Part shown: one piece after another, positions 5,382 to 9,053 of the stretch
Numbering within the stretch: the first letter of the stretch is position 1
How the letters are laid out: each line of letters opens with the position of its first letter
Assembly (NCBI GenBank): GCA_025055355.1
Contig: JANWYM010000136.1
Location: 1-9,053, forward strand
Source of the DNA: Abditibacteriales bacterium
GTDB taxonomy: Bacteria; Armatimonadota; Abditibacteriia; Abditibacteriales; JANWYM01
Direction of reading: 5' to 3'
Length of the DNA: 9,053 nt
Notes under the pieces: model-generated
Database searches by the model: none
What the model was told of the DNA's origin: nothing
Seen by the model: only the letters and a program-made list of their open reading frames with translations
Made by a program: the position numbers and the translations under genes

Positions 5382-6716
5382 ATGTCTCCCCTGGAAACCG
5401 CCATCCGCGAGTTTGAGAGCGCGAATTACGGGAGTGCGCTGAAGTTACTGAAAGAGATTCTCGCCGCCGAGCCGCAAAACGCGGAGGCGCAGCGGTTCAT
5501 CGCGTTGACACATTTTCGCCTCGCGCAGTATGACGAGGCAGAGCGAGCCGCGCGCGCCTTCCTGCGCCTGCGACCGATGGACGCGGAGGGGCATTTCCAG
5601 TTGGGACTCATCCTCAAAGCGCGCGGTAAAACCGACGACGCCCGCAAAGCGTTCGGCTCCGCTTTAGAATACGACCCTAAACACACGCAGGCATTTCACG
5701 AACTCACGCGGCTGAGCGAGGCGCGCTCTCCGTCGCCCCCGTCCCAGCGCCCCACCACCTCCTCCCATCGTCCCTCGCGCGCTCTCGCGTGGGTCTTCTC
5801 CATCTTCGCGGTGGTAGCGATGGCAGCGATTCTGTGGGCGACGCAGTGGACGAAGAAAACAGGTGGCGAAAAAACCGGCGCGCCAGAACTTCCACCGCCC
5901 ACCCAAGCCGATGTGCCACGTCAGCCGACGAACATGATAGCGCAGTCGCCTGCGCCGATTCCACCGCCCCAGCAGAATCCACCGCCGCAGCAGTTCAACC
6001 CATCACCCCAGCCGACGCTCCCACCGCAGCAACAGAACAACCCGCCCAATCCGCAAGTGCAAGGTCCTGAGGTCAACATGCAACTGCCGCCAACACCGCA
6101 ACCATCGCCTTCACCTCAGCAACAGCCCAATATGCCGCAGCCGCACGACCCCAATCCCAACGCTAACATGCCGGTGCGCTCTCCGAGGACGCAGTATCCG
6201 CTGCTCTCAGGCAACCATCCACGCGCCGGCGCGGGACAGCAAACTGAGCAAGCCCAGAATCAAGGCGCAGGGCAACAGGGTCACGCGAACGCGCCCGGCT
6301 CCGGTCTTCAAACCTGCCCGGGCTGCAGCGGCAGAGGCACGAAAGCCTGCGGCCCGTGCGGCGGGTCGGGGATGATGAAGTGTCGCGGACCAGGCGGATT
6401 CACCACCGTTGAAATCGGCGTCACCTGCATCAACGGCATTGTCCAATGCCACCTTCACTTCGGCGAAAATTGCACGATTTGCGACGACCAAAACGGCAAA
6501 CCCTGCTCCGTCTGCAAAGGCCAGGGCAAAATTGCTTGCCCGTTCTGCAAAGCCACCGGCAAACAGACCTGCGCCATCTGCGGCGGCCAGGGCAAAGCCA
6601 CACGTGAACAGATCCAGCAAGGGCAGATGACCGAAGCGATGCAAAAGCAATTGCAAGGCGAAATCCTCAGACAGTTTCAGGGCGTCCTGGGCGGCGCAGG
6701 GACGGGTGGGCAGTGA
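5382..6716 (+). CDS. TPR protein with one membrane helix, Pro/Gln-rich linker and Cys-repeat zinc domain
   Basis: A 444-residue protein of unrecognised specific function. Residues 1-110 form about three TPR units (SALKLLKEILAAEPQNAEAQ, DEAERAARAFLRLRPMDAEG, DDARKAFGSALEYDPKHTQA), a protein-binding scaffold. One hydrophobic helix, ALAWVFSIFAVVAMAAILW (about 134-152), follows an Arg-containing segment and should place the N-terminus in the cytoplasm. Residues about 170-265 are rich in Pro, Gln and Asn, a likely unstructured linker. The C-terminal domain has 15 cysteines, with CxxCxGxG units resembling the DnaJ zinc finger at 312, 323, 375 and 397 and a weaker one at 386, phased every 11 residues. 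No J domain is present. ATG 5382 is preferred over GTG 5373 because GAGG (5367-5370) is 11 nt upstream of it and only 2 nt from the GTG. It is separated from argG by a long hairpin and may be independently expressed. Confidence 0.8.
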   Translation: MSPLETAIREFESANYGSALKLLKEILAAEPQNAEAQRFIALTHFRLAQYDEAERAARAFLRLRPMDAEGHFQLGLILKARGKTDDARKAFGSALEYDPKHTQAFHELTRLSEARSPSPPSQRPTTSSHRPSRALAWVFSIFAVVAMAAILWATQWTKKTGGEKTGAPELPPPTQADVPRQPTNMIAQSPAPIPPPQQNPPPQQFNPSPQPTLPPQQQNNPPNPQVQGPEVNMQLPPTPQPSPSPQQQPNMPQPHDPNPNANMPVRSPRTQYPLLSGNHPRAGAGQQTEQAQNQGAGQQGHANAPGSGLQTCPGCSGRGTKACGPCGGSGMMKCRGPGGFTTVEIGVTCINGIVQCHLHFGENCTICDDQNGKPCSVCKGQGKIACPFCKATGKQTCAICGGQGKATREQIQQGQMTEAMQKQLQGEILRQFQGVLGGAGTGGQ

Positions 6717-6741
6717 TAACGATGGGGATGTTGCTGAAAGG

Positions 6742-6770
6742 CGTCATTGCGAGCGAAGCGAAGCAATCTC
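6742..6770. repeat. CATTGCGAGCGAAGCGAAGCAAT-type dispersed repeat
   Basis: The segment contains TCATTGCGAGCGAAGCGAAG followed by CAATCTC. It has a short inverted repeat ATTGC (6746-6750) and GCAAT (6763-6767). From memory, close relatives of this sequence occur in many copies in Chloroflexota, Deltaproteobacteria and other genomes. Only one copy is present in this window. It lies 25 bp after the TPR-gene stop. Confidence 0.6.
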
Positions 6771-6993
6771 CTCAGCACGCATCAGTCCCTGCTGCCGCCT
6801 CACGCAAGTTATGCGTTGACAGAAAATTGCAATCAACGGATTGATGTCCATCCGTCAATGAACCTTTCACCCTCACCCCGCCACTCCATCAGGAGGTGCG
6901 CCTTGTTCTGCACCTGCAACCGGTCAGACCTCCCTCGATAGCACAAGGGGATGTCTCGCACGGGGAGGGTCACTTCAGGACTCGCTGGGGGAC
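6771..6993. other. Spacer before the GT-C-like gene
   Basis: No gene is supported here. Small dyads are present: ACGCA/TGCGT at 6802-6816, ATTGA/TCAAT at 6840-6859, and AGGTGC/GCACCT at 6894-6915. AGGAGG at 6891-6896 resembles a ribosome site but leads only to a 12-codon TTG frame. TTGACA at 6816-6821 has no acceptable -10 at the right distance. The promoter of the next gene is therefore not located. Confidence 0.4.
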
Positions 6994-8442
6994 ATGCGTA
7001 GACAGTCGAAATATCTTCCACTTTACCTCGTGCTGGGAGTCTTCTTCATCCTCGCGCTGATTTACAATTTCACGATTCCACTGGGCAAAGGTCCTGATGA
7101 ACCCGACCATTATGCCTACGTGAAGTGGCTGGTCAGACATCACAGCCTGCCGCCTATCAATGACCGCGACATGATGCGCGAGCGGACGACGGGCGCGATT
7201 GCTATGCATCCCCCGCTCGCGCACGTCATTCACGCCATCGGGTTCACGCTATTGCAATGGCTGCCCGATGAGACGATTCAACACCTATTGCGGGCGTGGT
7301 CAGCGGTGCTGTGCACGCTGACGCTGCTCGTCGCCTATCGCCTGACGCGAGAAATCTTTCCTGAGAACGCCGTGCTGCCGCTGGCAGTCATGGCGTTCAT
7401 CGCCTTCCTACCGCACTTTCAGTTGATTGCCTCCGTCATCAGCACCGACCCGCTGCTGATTTTGCTCAACTCGCTGTTGCTGTGGCTTATGGTGCGAACG
7501 CTCCGCACGCCCCATGACGCATTGCGCATGACACATTACGGCTGGTTGGGCGCACTGTATGGCGTGATCCTCATCACGAAATCCTCCGCGTTGTCATTCG
7601 CGCCGTTGGGAGCGGTCATCGCCGCTGCTGGCTGGCGCCGAGATGGCGTCGTGGGATGGCTGAAAAAGACCGCCGCATTTTACGTGCCGGCGTTGGTGAT
7701 TGCCTCGTGGTGGTTCATCCGATTTTACAACATCACCGGGCGCTGGCATCCCATTAATCCCCGTTATGAGGGTTACGAACGCAACGCGCATCTCATCAGT
7801 CATTCGCTGGTGGACTTTCTCACGCGGCGCGACGCGCTGGCGCTGCTGTGGCGGCATGTCGAGGGAGTTTTTATCAGCGTGTGGGGACAGGTGGACTGGT
7901 CATATCCGACGCTCGAAGTCGCGGGCGTGCCGCAGGCAGAGGCAGCGGCGTATCCGCTCACCGTCGCGTTTTTGCGGCTGTTTACCGCGCTGACGGCGGT
8001 GTCTCTGGTGGGGCTTATCGTTCTCTTGGGGCGCACGATACGTCAATCGAGGGGTTCAACGGGAGGGCGACGCTCCTGCGGGGCTGATTCGGCTCGGCAG
8101 GAGCCTCGCCCTCCCGAAGCGGTGAGCGCGCTTGGCTCGGCGGGAGCCTCGCCTTCCCTGCTGCCCTCCTTGCTGTTGGTAGTGGCGCACTTTGCGCTGA
8201 TTTACTTTGCGCTGATGCACTATACGCTGTTCGTTCACCCCGGCGGCTATCAGGCGGGGCGCTATCTGTATCCGTCAGTGTGCGCGTTGGGACTGCTGTT
8301 CGTCGCGGGACTACTCGCGCTCTGCCCCCAACGCTGGCACGCGGTAGTGACCATCGCGTTGAGTATGGTGCTTTTGTGCTGGAACGTCGCCTGCCTCGTC
8401 AACCTGAAGTGGTTCCTCATCCCATTTTACGGGCACGGATGA
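6994..8442 (+). CDS. Polytopic membrane protein, GT-C / DUF2142-like glycosyltransferase
   Basis: A 482-residue, multi-spanning membrane protein. After TM1 (about 8-28) the first extracytoplasmic loop carries GPDEPDHYAYVKWL (33-46) with the paired acidic residues and His typical of lipid-linked-sugar GT-C enzymes, then MHPPLAH (71-77). Further motifs are FLPHFQLIASVISTDPLL (138-155) and, near the C-terminus, GGYQAGRYLYP (417-427), like the GRYL.P motif of DUF2142/PMT-type proteins. About ten helices are predicted by eye. It probably transfers a sugar from a polyprenyl-phosphate donor on the outer face of the membrane; donor and acceptor are unknown. The loop at residues about 350-390 is low-complexity, encoded by an inserted dispersed repeat (8061-8159) that keeps the frame. 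The ATG at 6994 has only a GGGGG (6987-6991) nearby as a ribosome site. A related-looking gene follows at once. Confidence 0.75.
   Translation: MRRQSKYLPLYLVLGVFFILALIYNFTIPLGKGPDEPDHYAYVKWLVRHHSLPPINDRDMMRERTTGAIAMHPPLAHVIHAIGFTLLQWLPDETIQHLLRAWSAVLCTLTLLVAYRLTREIFPENAVLPLAVMAFIAFLPHFQLIASVISTDPLLILLNSLLLWLMVRTLRTPHDALRMTHYGWLGALYGVILITKSSALSFAPLGAVIAAAGWRRDGVVGWLKKTAAFYVPALVIASWWFIRFYNITGRWHPINPRYEGYERNAHLISHSLVDFLTRRDALALLWRHVEGVFISVWGQVDWSYPTLEVAGVPQAEAAAYPLTVAFLRLFTALTAVSLVGLIVLLGRTIRQSRGSTGGRRSCGADSARQEPRPPEAVSALGSAGASPSLLPSLLLVVAHFALIYFALMHYTLFVHPGGYQAGRYLYPSVCALGLLFVAGLLALCPQRWHAVVTIALSMVLLCWNVACLVNLKWFLIPFYGHG
8061..8116. repeat. Inverted pair of the dispersed repeat, inside the GT-C-like gene (copy B)
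   Basis: The left arm 8061-8087 is complementary to 8089-8115 at 23 of 27 positions, almost without a loop, so it can form a long hairpin. The right arm, 8088-8116, is identical over 29 bp to positions 4-32. It is translated as part of a loop, giving SARQEPRPPE in this frame. It interrupts no reading frame. Confidence 0.85.
8133..8159. repeat. Diverged third copy of the dispersed repeat (copy C)
   Basis: It matches the 27-base core of copies A and B at 23 positions in the same orientation as copy B. It encodes LGSAGASPSLL in the membrane protein, the reading frame that copy A would give as GSAGASPS. Together with 8061-8116 it forms a cassette of three units within about 100 bp. Confidence 0.75.
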
Positions 8443-8483
8443 GATAACGGCGTTTGAGGCTGTTTGCCAAACTGTTGCGGACC

Positions 8484-9053
8484 ATGCAACGTTCGTCTCT
8501 GCTTCTCATCATCATCGTCGTCACGGTTGTCTTCCTCCTGCTCGTCGCGTTCGGGGCGATGCCGTTCGGTATGCCGCGCGTGTGGGTGTGGCAATACAAG
8601 CCGCTCAACGCCCCCGTGCGCCTCGCGTTTCCGCTCGCTGCGTTTGCCCTGCTGCTCATGGTGCTGGTATCGTCCGGGCGACGAATGTTGAATGAAAGAC
8701 CGACTCGACCGATGGAAGCCCGCGTCCTGTTAGGGCTCTGGATGGGCAGCGTCCTCATGGCTTCGTGCGTTGCCTTGATGCACCCAGCGGGTTGGATGCA
8801 CACTGCAACGCTCATCATCAATCCCGCGTCGAACAGTTACTTCTCCACAGCGATTGAATACGACGACTTGCCCGCTCTGCTGGACGGCTACGAGCAAAAG
8901 ATGCGCGACGTTTTAGTGTCGCACGCGCAAACGCAGTCGGCAGGTCCCGTTGTCCTCTGCGGGCTGCTGCGACGGGTGTTCATCGCCTTGCCGTTCACGC
9001 AGGACATCGCCGACACGCTGTTCGCGCTGTCGCCGGGCGTCAACGCGGAGTTC
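8484..9053 (+). CDS. Membrane protein, possibly GT-C-like, 3' end outside the window
   Basis: The frame is open from ATG 8484 to the last base (190 codons, no stop). Three N-terminal hydrophobic segments are visible: SLLLIIIVVTVVFLLLVAF (about 5-23), LAFPLAAFALLLMVLV (47-62) and VLLGLWMGSVLMASCVALM (81-99). Then comes NPASNSYFSTA (113-123), ALLDGYEQKM (131-140) and SHAQTQSAGPVVL (146-158). In some PMT/GT-C proteins I recall a similar order of NPAxNGYF, a DYP-like segment and HAxTHPPGPVLL; here the HPP is replaced by QSA. An in-frame TTG at 8454, only 12 nt after the preceding stop, is an alternative start adding ten residues. Neither start has a clear ribosome site. Its placement directly after another GT-C-like gene suggests co-transcription and a shared envelope-glycan role. 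The family call is tentative. Confidence 0.6.
   Translation, partial: MQRSSLLLIIIVVTVVFLLLVAFGAMPFGMPRVWVWQYKPLNAPVRLAFPLAAFALLLMVLVSSGRRMLNERPTRPMEARVLLGLWMGSVLMASCVALMHPAGWMHTATLIINPASNSYFSTAIEYDDLPALLDGYEQKMRDVLVSHAQTQSAGPVVLCGLLRRVFIALPFTQDIADTLFALSPGVNAEF

Noticed and set aside
6816..6844. TTGACA as a promoter for the GT-C-like gene
   Set aside because: The hexamer about 17 nt downstream (GATTGA) matches TATAAT at only two positions.
6891..6942. Small ORF after an AGGAGG-like site
   Set aside because: Only a 12-codon TTG-started frame follows. The AGGTGC also belongs to a short dyad.
8417..8821. Minus-strand open frame across the start of the last gene
   Set aside because: The plus-strand frame has clear membrane helices and remains open to the end. 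The minus product lacks recognisable features.

Overview
The window comes from a GC-rich bacterial chromosome and is dominated by a same-strand arginine biosynthesis cluster, argB-argD-(nuclease remnant)-argF-argG. It is followed by a membrane-anchored TPR/zinc-finger protein and two polytopic membrane proteins of the GT-C glycosyltransferase type. All supported genes are on the plus strand. No RNA gene, IS element, CRISPR array or origin was recognised. The host cannot be named from sequence alone. The arginine-sensitive type of ArgB, the short GGCTCGGCAGGAGCC-type repeats and the decayed Rpn-like nuclease recall thermophilic Armatimonadota / Fervidibacter-like genomes, but this is an inference from memory.

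Layout. Positions 1-298 are non-coding or the tail of an unseen gene. They hold one copy of a 29-bp repeat that recurs exactly near 8.1 kb, two hairpins, and a strong promoter (TTGGCA, 18-nt spacer, TATAAT with an extended TGC) with a ribosome site for argB. argB (299-1171) and argD (1227-2411) are separated by a perfect-looking hairpin. Positions 2412-2997 hold two separated pieces of an Rpn/PD-(D/E)XK nuclease-like gene. The second piece is still an open frame with a good ribosome site, and its stop overlaps the argF start as ATGA. argF (2994-3926) and argG (4015-5259) follow. The argF-argG and argG-TPR spacers are filled by dyad arrays built from one octamer family.

Function. ArgB phosphorylates N-acetylglutamate, ArgD makes N-acetylornithine, ArgF makes citrulline, and ArgG makes argininosuccinate. 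argC, the deacetylase or acetyltransferase step (argJ/argE) and argH are not in the window. ArgB has the N-terminal helix typical of arginine-inhibited enzymes, so feedback control is likely to be enzymatic. No ArgR-like operator was recognised.

Downstream, the gene at 5382-6716 joins N-terminal TPRs, one membrane helix, a Pro/Gln-rich linker and a Cys-rich domain with an 11-residue CxxC period. A 277-bp gap then carries a CATTGCGAGCGAAGCGAAGC-type repeat. The GT-C-like protein at 6994-8442 has a repeat cassette inserted in frame in a loop. A second, related-looking membrane gene starts near 8484 and runs off the end of the window.

The most unusual material is non-coding or decayed: octamer-phased dyads between arg genes (one supplying the argF stop codon), a nuclease fragment translationally coupled to argF, and a dispersed palindromic repeat that has become protein-coding.
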